Shown: in pieces, positions 1 to 6,405 of the stretch | Layout of the letters: each line of letters begins with the position of its first letter | Numbering within the stretch: position 1 is the stretch's first letter | Source of the DNA: CAUZRD01 sp963582255 | GTDB lineage: Bacteria; Pseudomonadota; Alphaproteobacteria; Rhizobiales; TMED25 | DNA: 11,752 nucleotides | Assembly: GCA_963582255.1 (NCBI GenBank) | Contig: CAUZRD010000058.1 | Location: 1 to 11,752 of the forward strand | Direction: 5' to 3' | Program-made: the position numbers and the translations under genes | Notes under the pieces: model-generated | Databases searched by the model: none | Seen by the model: only the letters and a program-made list of their open reading frames with translations | What the model was told of the DNA's origin: nothing

Positions 1-81
1 CATTAGTGAATGTAAAACTGGAAGATCAACTAACACTTGTAGTTAGAACTACTCCATGGTGATGATTTTATATCTACCAAA

Positions 82-1293
82 TTAGATTTGGCGTTCTTCC
101 ATGGCTCCAAGAAACTGTGTGAATAGGTGGCCGCTGTCATGTGGTCCAGGGGATGCTTCGGGGTGGTGTTGGATCGAAAAAGCATTATGCTCCGGTGCCG
201 AAACGCCGCAATTTGTACCATCAAAAAGCGAACGATGAGTTTCTTTTACACCCGCGGGTAACGATTGGCTATCTACTGTAAACCCATGGTTCATCGAGGT
301 TATTTCGACCTTTCCGGTTGCAATATCAAGAACTGGGTGATTGGCACCATGGTGGCCAAAACTCATTTTCTTTGTTTTTGCGCCAAGAGCGAGAGCCAGC
401 AATTGGTGTCCAAGACAAATACCAAATATTGGCATTTTCGCATTAAGTAGAGCGCGGATGGTAACAAGGGCATAAGAGCCGGTTGCTACCGGGTCCCCAG
501 GACCATTGGATAGCACCACTCCGTCAGGCTGGAGGCCAAGAATCTCATCGATGCTAGCATGAGCACTGACAATGTGAATGTCACAGCCAAGACCCACGAG
601 TTCCCGCAGAATATTACTTTTAGATCCGTAATCAATAATCACAACCCGAAATTTCATTGTCTCCCGTTGGCTAAATCCCAAAGGCCATTTCCATGGTGTT
701 ACATTGCTGGAAAAGGGCTGTGAGACAGTGATGTCGCCTGCAAGGTCTTTACCCTCGATCCCTGGCCATTCGTTCACCAGCTGCGCCAGGTGATCAAAAT
801 CAAACTCACCAGTCGCATTGTGTGTAATTGCGGCCTTTGGCATACCTCTAGTGCGAATGAGATGCGTGAGGGCCCGGGTATCTATCTCTGAGATTGCGAT
901 AATTCCTCTTGCGGTCAGCCAATCGTTGAGTTGGTGGGTAGCGCGATAATTTGATTGAGCATGAACTCGCGCTCGAAAGACGGCGCCGAGTACACCTGAA
1001 ACACCAGCAGGATTTGCTGTTTCGCTATCGTCATCATTGATACCAACAATCCCGATATGAGGAAAAGTAAATGTAATGATCTGGCCGCTGTAGGACGGGT
1101 CGGTCAGAATTTCCTGATATCCGGTCATGGCGGTATTGAAACAAAGCTCCCCGACCGCGTGTCCGTGCGCACCGAGTCCTACTCCAGGTAATACCGTGCC
1201 ATCGCCTAATACGATCGCCGCAGTTGGTTTTTGTTTCAACCAGCCAGGAGGCACGTTATGTGAGGTCGCATCCTGCATACCCGCATCACTCAT
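82..1293 (-). CDS. carA: Carbamoyl-phosphate synthase small (glutaminase) subunit
   Basis: CarA hydrolyses glutamine and channels the ammonia to CarB, which makes carbamoyl phosphate for pyrimidine and arginine synthesis in the cytoplasm. The 403 residues match the usual family length. The N-terminal small-chain domain spans about residues 24-160 (the stretch GELCFNTAMTGYQEILTDPS is typical), and a class I glutamine amidotransferase domain covers about 215-395. The nucleophile is Cys293 in GICLGHQ (291-297), and the His377/Glu379 pair lies in QHHPEASPGPHD. The oxyanion region NGPGDP is at about 263-268. The ATG at 1293 has only a weak GGA about 9 nt upstream; an in-frame ATG at residue 6 is the alternative. 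The gene is divergent from yqeY. carB is not in the window, but an ATG on the minus strand at 3-1 sits exactly at the edge and could be its start. Assignment is secure. Confidence 0.97.
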   Translation of the reverse strand: MSDAGMQDATSHNVPPGWLKQKPTAAIVLGDGTVLPGVGLGAHGHAVGELCFNTAMTGYQEILTDPSYSGQIITFTFPHIGIVGINDDDSETANPAGVSGVLGAVFRARVHAQSNYRATHQLNDWLTARGIIAISEIDTRALTHLIRTRGMPKAAITHNATGEFDFDHLAQLVNEWPGIEGKDLAGDITVSQPFSSNVTPWKWPLGFSQRETMKFRVVIIDYGSKSNILRELVGLGCDIHIVSAHASIDEILGLQPDGVVLSNGPGDPVATGSYALVTIRALLNAKMPIFGICLGHQLLALALGAKTKKMSFGHHGANHPVLDIATGKVEITSMNHGFTVDSQSLPAGVKETHRSLFDGTNCGVSAPEHNAFSIQHHPEASPGPHDSGHLFTQFLGAMEERQI

Positions 1294-1333
1294 TTATCAT
1301 ATCCGAAAGAGGTGTAATTCTTGCCTAAACCCG

Positions 1334-1362
1334 AGGCTATGCCAGTGTGACATTTCGGTCAA
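1334..1362 (-). promoter_or_regulatory. Candidate sigma-70 promoter for carA
   Basis: Read on the minus strand, TTGACC (plus-strand 1357-1362) is followed after 17 nt by TAGCCT (1334-1339). The -35 matches the consensus at 5 of 6 positions; the -10 is weak at 3 of 6. Initiation would fall near 1327 and give a leader of about 33 nt to the carA ATG. The spacing is ideal and the position is right, but alphaproteobacterial promoters are too variable for certainty. Confidence 0.3.
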
Positions 1363-1370
1363 TCGGCGAT

Positions 1371-1416
1371 TTATTTGAAATAATATTTAAAATCAAATAC
1401 TTATAAATATGATTAG
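1371..1416. promoter_or_regulatory. AT-rich divergent control region with inverted repeat
   Basis: Only 5 of these 46 bases are G or C. The block starts with the odd palindrome TTATTTGAAATAA (1371-1383) and contains a 7-bp inverted repeat, TATTTGA (1372-1378) and TCAAATA (1393-1399), separated by 14 nt. TATGAT at 1408-1413 could be a plus-strand -10 element for yqeY, though no good -35 accompanies it. The block lies between divergent carA and yqeY, so a role as an operator or promoter-stimulating element is plausible but inferred. Confidence 0.3.
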
Positions 1417-1458
1417 TCATTGCCCTATTCCGACGGCGTGTTCTATCGTCTATCGTCC

Positions 1459-1463
1459 GAGGA
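1459..1463 (+). promoter_or_regulatory. Ribosome binding site choosing the yqeY start
   Basis: GAGGA lies 7 nt before the ATG at 1471. The longer reading frame opens with a TTG at 1420 that has no comparable Shine-Dalgarno sequence, so this site supports starting at 1471. Confidence 0.6.
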
Positions 1464-1470
1464 AATAGAG

Positions 1471-1938
1471 ATGACATTGCGACAACAATTTGGCACTGGC
1501 CTGAATGAGGCGGTGAAATCTAAAGACAAACGGCGTATTTCGACTCTGCGCCTGATTAACGCTGCCGTGAAGGACCGCGATATTGCGGCGCGAACATCAG
1601 GGAAAGACGAAGGCGTTGGAGATGATTACATTATCGAAATTCTTGCTAAGATGGTTAAGCAGCGCGAAGAATCCGTGAAAACTTATGAAGAAGCTGACAG
1701 AATGGATCTGGTCGAGCAGGAAAGTGAAGAGATTAATATAATTAGAGAGTTTCTGCCCAAGCAACTCTCCGAAGTTGAAATGCAAAAGGCTTGTGTGGAG
1801 ATCATTGAGGAAATAGATGCTGACGGTCTGAAGGACATGGGCCGGTGTATGGGTTTGCTCAAGGAGCGCTATCCTGGGCGTATGGATTTCTCGCGAGCAA
1901 GCGCTGCGGTTAAGGGTAGGCTGAACGCACGTTCCTGA
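1471..1938 (+). CDS. yqeY: GatB/YqeY domain protein
   Basis: This is a small cytoplasmic helical protein of the YqeY family, related to the C-terminal tRNA-binding domain of the GatB subunit of amidotransferase. Its exact role is not well established; a tRNA-linked function is inferred from the GatB relationship. From the ATG at 1471 it has 155 residues, close to the family norm of about 150. The family pattern is clear: an N-terminal helix (LNEAVKSKDKRRISTLRLIN, about residues 11-30), a KQREESVKTYEEADR segment (63-77), FLPKQLSE (94-101), and DMGRCMGLLKERYPGRMD (122-139). An upstream in-frame TTG at 1420 would add 17 residues that do not look like the family. The gene is the first of the yqeY-dnaG-rpoD set, with a 228-nt gap before dnaG. 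Confidence 0.92.
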   Translation: MTLRQQFGTGLNEAVKSKDKRRISTLRLINAAVKDRDIAARTSGKDEGVGDDYIIEILAKMVKQREESVKTYEEADRMDLVEQESEEINIIREFLPKQLSEVEMQKACVEIIEEIDADGLKDMGRCMGLLKERYPGRMDFSRASAAVKGRLNARS

Positions 1939-2024
1939 CAGCACGTCGATCTTTCTGTTTCACAGCTTATGAATTTTCCGAATGCGATGCTGGATAGGCC
2001 TTGTTTTTCAACCGAACTAATTGA

Positions 2025-2055
2025 CTATACACAGCTTATGCACAAGCTAGTCACA
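2025..2055 (+). promoter_or_regulatory. Tandem DnaA-box-like 9-mers, 11-bp spacing
   Basis: Three same-direction 9-mers start exactly 11 bp apart: CTATACACA (2025-2033), TTATGCACA (2036-2044) and CTAGTCACA (2047-2055). Against the DnaA box TTATNCACA they have one, zero and two mismatches. A further near match, TGTTTCACA, lies at 1956-1964, and the 11-mer CACAGCTTATG occurs twice (1961-1971 and 2030-2040). TTGACT at 2021-2026 could be a -35 element, in which case bound DnaA would overlap a dnaG promoter. Binding and regulation are inferred. Confidence 0.45.
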
Positions 2056-2085
2056 GGATATGTGCCTAGTTTTGAAATATCCTGT
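2053..2085. repeat. 9-bp inverted repeat in the dnaG leader
   Basis: ACAGGATAT (2053-2061) and ATATCCTGT (2077-2085) are perfect reverse complements around a 15-nt centre. The left arm overlaps the third DnaA-box-like 9-mer. It could be a protein-binding dyad or a weak RNA stem; the sequence alone does not decide. Confidence 0.45.
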
Positions 2086-2099
2086 CACACAAGTATGAC

Positions 2100-2128
2100 T
2101 CCTGTGTAGCCAGCGCAGCTACCCAGGA
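2100..2128 (+). terminator. Stem-loop upstream of dnaG, possible attenuator
   Basis: TCCTG (2100-2104) pairs with CAGGA (2124-2128), and GTAGC (2106-2110) pairs with GCTAC (2118-2122). One T/C mismatch interrupts the stem, and the loop is 7 nt. The stem has 10 paired bases out of 11 and is followed by TTTATATTT, a partly U-rich run in RNA. It ends 38 nt before the dnaG ATG. In Escherichia coli a partial terminator sits just before dnaG and lowers primase expression; a similar role here is inferred from position. Confidence 0.45.
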
Positions 2129-2166
2129 TTTATATTTAAGCAGTAAACCGGCATTATAGGCAGGCG

Positions 2167-4149
2167 ATGCGATTCCCGGCTTCACTTCTCGATGAAATTC
2201 GTGCCCGAATTCGGGTGTCCGATATAGTTGCGCGCAAAGTGCGCTGGGATCGACGAAAAACCCAAAGCGCTCGTGGTGATTATTGGGCGTGTTGCCCGTT
2301 CCACGATGAAAAGACACCGTCCTTTCATGCCGATGACCGCAAGGGTAGGTATCATTGCTTTGGCTGCGGTGCAGGCGGCGATATTTTTACTTTTCTTACT
2401 GAAACTGAAGGGATGCCGTTTCCGGAAGCGGTCGAGATGTTGGCAAATCAGGCGGGTCTCGAAGTGCTAAAACCAGATCCGCGAGCGAGCGAGCGAGAGG
2501 AAAAACGCTCTAGCCTGTATGATGTGATGGACAAAGCGGCCCGTTTCTTTGAGCAAAGCCTGCATTCAGATCTTGGACGCAATGCGGCAAACTATCTTGC
2601 CGGTAGGGGCACTAGTGCTGCGGCAATCGCCCGCTTCCGCGTTGGTTATGCTCCTGCTGGCCGATACGCGTTAAAAGAACATATGGCTGGTGAAGGTGTG
2701 TCATGCGAACAGATGATCGAGGCCGGTTTGTTGATCTCCGGGGATGATATTGCCGTTCCGTTCGATCGCTTTCGAGATCGAATCATGTTTCCTATTCCCG
2801 ATTCGAAGGGTAGGATGATTGCATTTGGAGGTAGGGCGCTGGCATCTGATGCTAAGGCAAAATACCTCAATTCTCCCGAGACGGCCTTATTTTCAAAGCG
2901 CGGTGTTCTTTACAATTATGCTGGCGCGCGCGCATCTGCCTATGACCGCGGCGAGGTAATTGTCGCTGAAGGATATATGGACGTGATCGCACTGGCTATG
3001 GCAGGATTTGAACACGCGGTCGCCCCTTTAGGGACTGCTCTGACTGAGCGTCAGGTCGAATTGCTTTGGCGCTTGGCTCCTGAGCCCATCCTTTGCTTTG
3101 ATGGCGATGAAGCGGGACAACGTGCGGCTCTTCGTGCTGTTAGTACGGTTCTGCCTGATCTAAAGCCGGGCCGTTCGATTCGTTTTGCCTTCATGCCTGA
3201 GGGGCAAGATCCTGATGATTTGCTGCGCTCCGAAGGCATCGGTGCAGTTGAAGACGTAATTAATAGAGCCAGGCCGTTGATTGATGTTTTATGGGAGAGT
3301 GAGACGAGGGGAAATTTTGATACACCTGAGCGTCGGGCAGCGCTCGATGCGAGGTTGGATGAGACATTGAGCAATATTCGCGATGAGCGGGTGCGTGTCC
3401 ACTATCGCGCAGAGATCAAGCAGAGATTATCTGCCTTTTGGCGCGCCAAAAACCGCCGACGCTCGGAGACGAACCAACTTTTCCCCCAGCGCGGTGGGTG
3501 GCAAGATAACCGGTTGGATCGGTCTAGCGTGGTCCGTTTACACCCGGCTATGCCAAGCAGCATGCTGCGTCGTAATGCGTTGGCGCGCGACAATGGCTGC
3601 GGACTCATGCCACGTGAATGCGTTATCCTGCTATGCGTGATCAATCATCCACGACTGATTGAGGACCATGCCGAAGAGTTGGCCTCACTTACCTTCTCAT
3701 CGCCTCAGCTTGACTCTTTGGCTAAGCAAATCATAGATATCACCGCTTCGGTTGCCCCCAGTCTTGAAGAAGGCGTTATGAAGGACCAAGTGCGTCTAAA
3801 GGGGTATGCTTCGGTTCTCGCGCGGATGGAGCAGCTAGTTTCAAATGGTGGTGACTGGTTTGCAAAAGCTGATGCTTCGGTTGAAGATGCTAAAATTGGC
3901 TGGCTTCATACCGTGGCTCGGCAGAGAAAATATGTCGTCCTGGCGCGCGAATTGCGTGCGGCTGAATGTGAATTGGCTCAAGATACTAATGAAGCGACGC
4001 AGGCACGCGTTGAAGGAGCCCGAAGCGCATTTGAGTTATTTCAGGGAAATGAAGCCAATATTGAAGGTTATGGGGCCAAGCGTCTGGCTGGAGCTAAAGG
4101 CCAGTCTTTTAATGAATGGGAAAAAAACAATAAACATCGTTTGCCGTAA
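2167..4149 (+). CDS. dnaG: DNA primase
   Basis: DnaG makes the RNA primers for leading and lagging strands, working with the DnaB helicase at the fork. The zinc-binding domain at the N-terminus shows ligands Cys43, His46, Cys64 and Cys67 (CPFH and CFGC). The RNA polymerase domain follows from about residue 115. Its TOPRIM core has the acidic residue Glu268 in VAEGYMD, Asp312/Asp314 in FDGDEAG and an acidic DPDD at about 348-351. The C-terminal part, about 440-660, is poorly conserved as expected for the helicase-binding region. At 660 residues it is full length. The ATG at 2167 gives the expected alphaproteobacterial beginning MRFPASLLDEIRARI. A GCGA tetranucleotide repeat encodes part of the linker after the zinc domain. 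It is followed by rpoD on the same strand after about 110 nt. Confidence 0.97.
   Translation: MRFPASLLDEIRARIRVSDIVARKVRWDRRKTQSARGDYWACCPFHDEKTPSFHADDRKGRYHCFGCGAGGDIFTFLTETEGMPFPEAVEMLANQAGLEVLKPDPRASEREEKRSSLYDVMDKAARFFEQSLHSDLGRNAANYLAGRGTSAAAIARFRVGYAPAGRYALKEHMAGEGVSCEQMIEAGLLISGDDIAVPFDRFRDRIMFPIPDSKGRMIAFGGRALASDAKAKYLNSPETALFSKRGVLYNYAGARASAYDRGEVIVAEGYMDVIALAMAGFEHAVAPLGTALTERQVELLWRLAPEPILCFDGDEAGQRAALRAVSTVLPDLKPGRSIRFAFMPEGQDPDDLLRSEGIGAVEDVINRARPLIDVLWESETRGNFDTPERRAALDARLDETLSNIRDERVRVHYRAEIKQRLSAFWRAKNRRRSETNQLFPQRGGWQDNRLDRSSVVRLHPAMPSSMLRRNALARDNGCGLMPRECVILLCVINHPRLIEDHAEELASLTFSSPQLDSLAKQIIDITASVAPSLEEGVMKDQVRLKGYASVLARMEQLVSNGGDWFAKADASVEDAKIGWLHTVARQRKYVVLARELRAAECELAQDTNEATQARVEGARSAFELFQGNEANIEGYGAKRLAGAKGQSFNEWEKNNKHRLP
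2481..2496 (+). repeat. Tetranucleotide repeat GCGA x4 within dnaG
   Basis: Four perfect GCGA units encode the charged linker around residues 105-110 (RASERE), between the zinc domain and the polymerase domain. Gain or loss of one unit would shift the frame. Four units is a short tract, so it may be chance. Confidence 0.6.
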
Positions 4150-4201
4150 TAAAGTATGTGTTTTCGGCACGGTTAGCGCATCGTTAAGACAACCCGCAGA
4201 C

Positions 4202-4223
4202 ATTGCCGGAATGGTCCGGTAGT
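4202..4223 (+). other. Stem-loop between dnaG and rpoD
   Basis: As RNA, 4202-4210 pairs with 4215-4223 in a 9-bp stem with two G-U pairs and a 4-nt loop (AUGG). The core is CCGGA with TCCGG. It lies 53 nt after the dnaG stop and about 37 nt before the rpoD start, and lacks a U-tract, so termination is unlikely. In E. coli the dnaG-rpoD junction is an RNA processing site; this hairpin may protect or mark an end here, which is inference. Confidence 0.4.
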
Positions 4224-4249
4224 TTCACGTACCTTTCTACTCACCCAAT

Positions 4250-4253
4250 GGGA
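4250..4253 (+). promoter_or_regulatory. Ribosome binding site choosing the rpoD start
   Basis: GGGA ends 7 nt before the ATG at 4261. The in-frame ATG at 4255 lies only 1 nt after the same sequence, too close to be served by it. This favours the start MATTAQTV over MLMATTAQ. Confidence 0.55.
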
Positions 4254-4260
4254 CATGCTG

Positions 4261-6321
4261 ATGGCGACGACGGCACAAACTGTAACTTCTTCTAGAGAAA
4301 ATCAGGCTGAAACATCAGACAGCCCTCTGCTTGATATGTCTGATCAGGCGGTCAAGCGCATGATTAAGACGGCCAAGCAGCGCGGATATGTGACTTATGA
4401 TGAGTTGAACGAGGTGCTGCCATCCGATGAAGTTTCCTCTGAAAAAATTGAAGATACGATGTCGATGCTGTCTGAGATGGGCATCAATGTTGTTGAAAAC
4501 GAAGATGCCGAGGAGACTAAGGAGGCTGATGAGGCGGAGCCCCGGGAGGAAGTGCGGGCCTTACCAGTCAAGGTTGAAAAACCGGCGTCCACTCAGCTAG
4601 ATCGCACGGATGACCCAGTGCGGATGTATCTGCGTGAAATGGGCTCAGTCGAGTTGCTCTCGCGTGAAGGTGAGATTGCTATAGCCAAGCGTATCGAAGC
4701 TGGCCGTGAGACGATGATCGCGGGTTTGTGTGAAAGCCCGCTTACCTTTCAGGCTATTATCATCTGGCGCGATGAGTTGAATGAGGGCGGAATTTTACTG
4801 CGCGATATTATCGACTTAGAAGCAACCTATGCGGGCCCTGATGCGAAACAGGCGCAGGTAAATACCCCGCCGGGTGAAGAAGGCGTCCCGGAAGTTGCTA
4901 ACGGTGCTGTCACAAGTGGTGCCGCAGATGATGCAAATGGCGCCGCGCCCAGCTCAGTGAAAAAGTCCGATGGTAAAAATACATCCGATGTTAGCGAAGA
5001 CGAAGACGAAGACGATGACGATGACGATGATGATGATGATGATGGCGAAAACAGCCTATCTCTTGCCGCAATGGAAGCTGAATTAAAACCGCAAGTTTTG
5101 GAACAGTTCGATATCATTGCTTCTAACTACAAGAAACTGCGCCGTTTGCAGGACCAAGTGGTCGATCTTAGGCTCCAGAATGCCACTCTTTCTCCGAGTC
5201 AAGTGCGCCGCTACAAGAAGCTTAAGAATGATCTTGTGGAAGAGGTGAAGTCAGTTTCGCTCAATAATAATCGTATCGACTCCTTGGTTGCCCAGCTTTA
5301 TGACATCAATAAGCGTCTTTTGAGCCTTGAGGGCCAGCTGGTTCGCCTGTCTGAAAGCTACCGCGTGCCGCGCGAAGAGTTTTTAAAGCAATATCAAGGC
5401 AACGAGCTTGATCCCAACTGGCTGCGCCGCGTCGGCCGACTGACTGGTTTTGGCTGGAAAAATTTAGTTAGTTCTGAGCGAAGTTCTATCAAAGGTCTAC
5501 GTGAAGATGTTCACGTCTTGGCTTCGGAAACCGGCCTTGAGATTTCCGAGTTCCGCCGTATCGTTCATATGGTGCAAAAGGGCGAGCGCGAGGCGCGCCG
5601 GGCGAAGAAAGAAATGGTCGAAGCCAATCTTCGACTCGTCATCTCGATCGCCAAGAAATACACCAATCGAGGTTTGCAGTTTCTAGATCTAATTCAGGAG
5701 GGCAATATTGGTTTGATGAAAGCGGTAGATAAGTTTGAGTATCGCCGCGGCTATAAATTCTCCACCTATGCCACTTGGTGGATCCGCCAGGCGATCACAC
5801 GTTCTATCGCAGATCAGGCTCGTACTATCCGCATTCCGGTGCATATGATCGAGACTATCAACAAATTGGTGCGCACCTCACGCCAGATGCTGCACGAAAT
5901 TGGGCGCGAGCCGACACCGGAGGAACTGGCAACAAAACTCGCCATGCCGCTGGAAAAAGTGCGCAAGGTGATGAAGATCGCCAAGGAGCCAATTTCACTC
6001 GAAACTCCAATTGGTGATGAGGAAGATAGCCATCTTGGAGATTTTATCGAGGATAAAAATGCAGTGCTACCAATTGATGCCGCGATCCAATCTAATTTGC
6101 GGGAGACTACGACGCGGGTGCTTGCTTCGCTTACCCCGCGCGAGGAGCGCGTGCTTAGAATGCGCTTTGGTATTGGTATGAACACTGACCACACCCTGGA
6201 AGAAGTCGGACAGCAATTCTCGGTTACAAGAGAGCGTATCCGCCAGATTGAAGCTAAGGCGCTCAGGAAGCTCAAGCATCCAAGTCGATCGAGGAAACTG
6301 AGAAGTTTCCTCGATAACTAG
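4261..6321 (+). CDS. rpoD: RNA polymerase primary sigma factor (sigma-70)
   Basis: RpoD directs core RNA polymerase to housekeeping promoters. Numbering from the ATG at 4261 (686 residues), region 1.1 covers about 22-80, and region 1.2 begins at DDPVRMYLREMG (about 117-128). A long non-conserved region runs to about 395. Region 2 follows at about 449-526, including GLQFLDLIQEGNIGLMKAV and the -10-recognising and melting segment YKFSTYATWWIRQAITRSIA. Region 3 is about 528-595. Region 4.2 carries the -35-binding helix-turn-helix LEEVGQQFSVTRERIRQIEA (about 645-664). The non-conserved region holds a 16-codon Glu/Asp run. The last codons form a perfect hairpin in the mRNA. It lies downstream of dnaG and is probably co-transcribed with it, with the junction hairpin perhaps affecting relative levels. 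Confidence 0.97.
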   Translation: MATTAQTVTSSRENQAETSDSPLLDMSDQAVKRMIKTAKQRGYVTYDELNEVLPSDEVSSEKIEDTMSMLSEMGINVVENEDAEETKEADEAEPREEVRALPVKVEKPASTQLDRTDDPVRMYLREMGSVELLSREGEIAIAKRIEAGRETMIAGLCESPLTFQAIIIWRDELNEGGILLRDIIDLEATYAGPDAKQAQVNTPPGEEGVPEVANGAVTSGAADDANGAAPSSVKKSDGKNTSDVSEDEDEDDDDDDDDDDDGENSLSLAAMEAELKPQVLEQFDIIASNYKKLRRLQDQVVDLRLQNATLSPSQVRRYKKLKNDLVEEVKSVSLNNNRIDSLVAQLYDINKRLLSLEGQLVRLSESYRVPREEFLKQYQGNELDPNWLRRVGRLTGFGWKNLVSSERSSIKGLREDVHVLASETGLEISEFRRIVHMVQKGEREARRAKKEMVEANLRLVISIAKKYTNRGLQFLDLIQEGNIGLMKAVDKFEYRRGYKFSTYATWWIRQAITRSIADQARTIRIPVHMIETINKLVRTSRQMLHEIGREPTPEELATKLAMPLEKVRKVMKIAKEPISLETPIGDEEDSHLGDFIEDKNAVLPIDAAIQSNLRETTTRVLASLTPREERVLRMRFGIGMNTDHTLEEVGQQFSVTRERIRQIEAKALRKLKHPSRSRKLRSFLDN
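4996..5043 (+). repeat. GAA/GAC/GAT acidic codon repeat within rpoD
   Basis: Sixteen consecutive Glu or Asp codons: alternating GAA/GAC units, then eleven Asp codons ending in six GAT in a row. It encodes residues 246-261 of RpoD in the non-conserved region. The trinucleotide period means length changes would keep the frame. Confidence 0.9.
6288..6315 (+). terminator. Perfect 12-bp hairpin at the 3' end of rpoD
   Basis: ATCGAGGAAACT (6288-6299) pairs perfectly with AGTTTCCTCGAT (6304-6315) around the loop GAGA, a GNRA-type tetraloop. It lies inside the last codons of rpoD and ends 3 nt before the TAG stop. There is no U-tract after it, so it fits an mRNA 3'-end stabiliser or factor-assisted terminator better than a classical intrinsic terminator. 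Translating ribosomes would unfold it. Confidence 0.55.
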
Positions 6322-6366
6322 GTCTTTGAGCTAAAGGATACTCTGTTAAAAGTCGAAGTTCAGAGG

Positions 6367-6399
6367 GCTCCTTAGTGTGCCTTTACCCTTATCAGGAGC
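6367..6399 (+). promoter_or_regulatory. Ribosome site of the hydrolase gene, with complementary upstream hexamer
   Basis: AGGAG at 6394-6398 lies 7 nt before the hydrolase ATG at 6406 and is a strong Shine-Dalgarno sequence. GCTCCT at 6367-6372 is the exact complement of AGGAGC at 6394-6399, with 21 nt between them, so the ribosome site could be masked by a 6-bp stem. The binding site is secure; the masking is speculative. Confidence 0.4.
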
Positions 6400-6405
6400 A
6401 CCCAT

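Noticed and set aside
1..81. carB start at the left edge, or a terminator after carA (CTAAC at 30-34 with GTTAG at 42-46)
   Set aside because: The minus-strand ATG at 3-1 leaves no coding sequence to judge, and the 5-bp AT-rich stem has no T-tract, so neither can be annotated.
1420..1470. N-terminal extension of YqeY from a TTG start
   Set aside because: The added 17 residues do not resemble the family, and the ATG at 1471 has a good ribosome site.
2025..2055. Chromosomal replication origin at the DnaA-like boxes
   Set aside because: There is no long AT-rich unwinding region with many boxes, and neighbours are not typical of alphaproteobacterial origins; regulation of dnaG is the simpler reading.
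2922..2934. Alternating GC run in dnaG as a Z-DNA element
   Set aside because: It is short and explained by Ala/Arg codons.
4827..5117. Serine-rich reading frame on the minus strand
   Set aside because: It is the antisense shadow of the acidic tract of rpoD.
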